Source: Rodentolepis nana
Lineage: Eukaryota > Platyhelminthes > Cestoda > Cyclophyllidea > Hymenolepididae
Direction: 5' to 3'
Length of the DNA stretch: 18,083 bases
Assembly: GCA_900617975.1 (NCBI GenBank)
Contig: UZAE01012310.1
Span: 28,836-46,918, forward strand
Positions 18,057 to 18,083 of the stretch are shown here, piece by piece. The position numbers and the translations under genes were made by a program. The first letter of the stretch is position 1; each line of letters starts with the position of its first letter. The notes beneath the pieces are model-generated. The model was not told the origin of the DNA and ran no database searches. It saw nothing but the letters and a program-made list of their open reading frames with translations.

Positions 18057-18083
18057 TCATTTTGAATGTTGAAAAGCACACTT

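Overview
This window is eukaryotic genomic DNA. It is dominated by one gene on the minus strand: the C-terminal four-fifths or so of ANAPC1/APC1, the largest scaffold subunit of the anaphase-promoting complex/cyclosome. I place 22 coding exons between 17483 and 2742. All splice phases agree and together they give 6522 coding bases (2173 residues plus a TAA stop). The 5' part of the gene (the start and most of the N-terminal WD40 propeller) lies beyond position 18083. The identification rests on many short matches to metazoan APC1, such as MWTEKL, YLPGV, IGRHDIARQ, LPLGRGML, FHNGVAAGL, GLGLNGHL, KGSAHRHIANILL, APGATIALGF, LAGSGNLTVLR, LLFLGGGR and YHLQCLRHLYVLA. These occur in the expected order.

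The organism is probably a flatworm, possibly a tapeworm. Eight of the 21 introns are very short (42-76 bp) and the rest run from 211 to 1165 bp. The coding sequence is diverged and carries long low-complexity insertions, and the non-coding DNA is AT-rich. This lineage call is an inference; no lineage-specific marker was found.

Layout on the + axis: 1-345 is a nested tandem repeat block. 346-560 is a GC-richer unique stretch, possibly an old mobile-element remnant. 560-2741 is AT-rich flank downstream of ANAPC1, with a (TTA)n tract, one weak ORF at 1355-1585 and a possible poly(A) signal at 2470-2475. 2742-17483 is ANAPC1. 17484-18083 is a further ANAPC1 intron. An interspersed repeat of about 330 bp occurs twice in the same orientation, antisense to ANAPC1: at 9181-9506 in one intron and at 17730-18056 in another.

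Read 5' to 3', the gene encodes a Ser-Pro-bearing loop and the last part of the WD40 propeller (exons A-E). A helical middle region follows (exons F-H). The proteasome/cyclosome (PC) repeat toroid comes next (exons I-O), with four of its loops greatly enlarged. A diverged C-terminal region (exons P-V) ends the protein. No rRNA, tRNA, CRISPR array, bacterial operon or viral gene was seen. The most notable signals are the enlarged PC-repeat loops and the paired intronic repeat, which carries a consensus 5' splice site in the ANAPC1-sense orientation.
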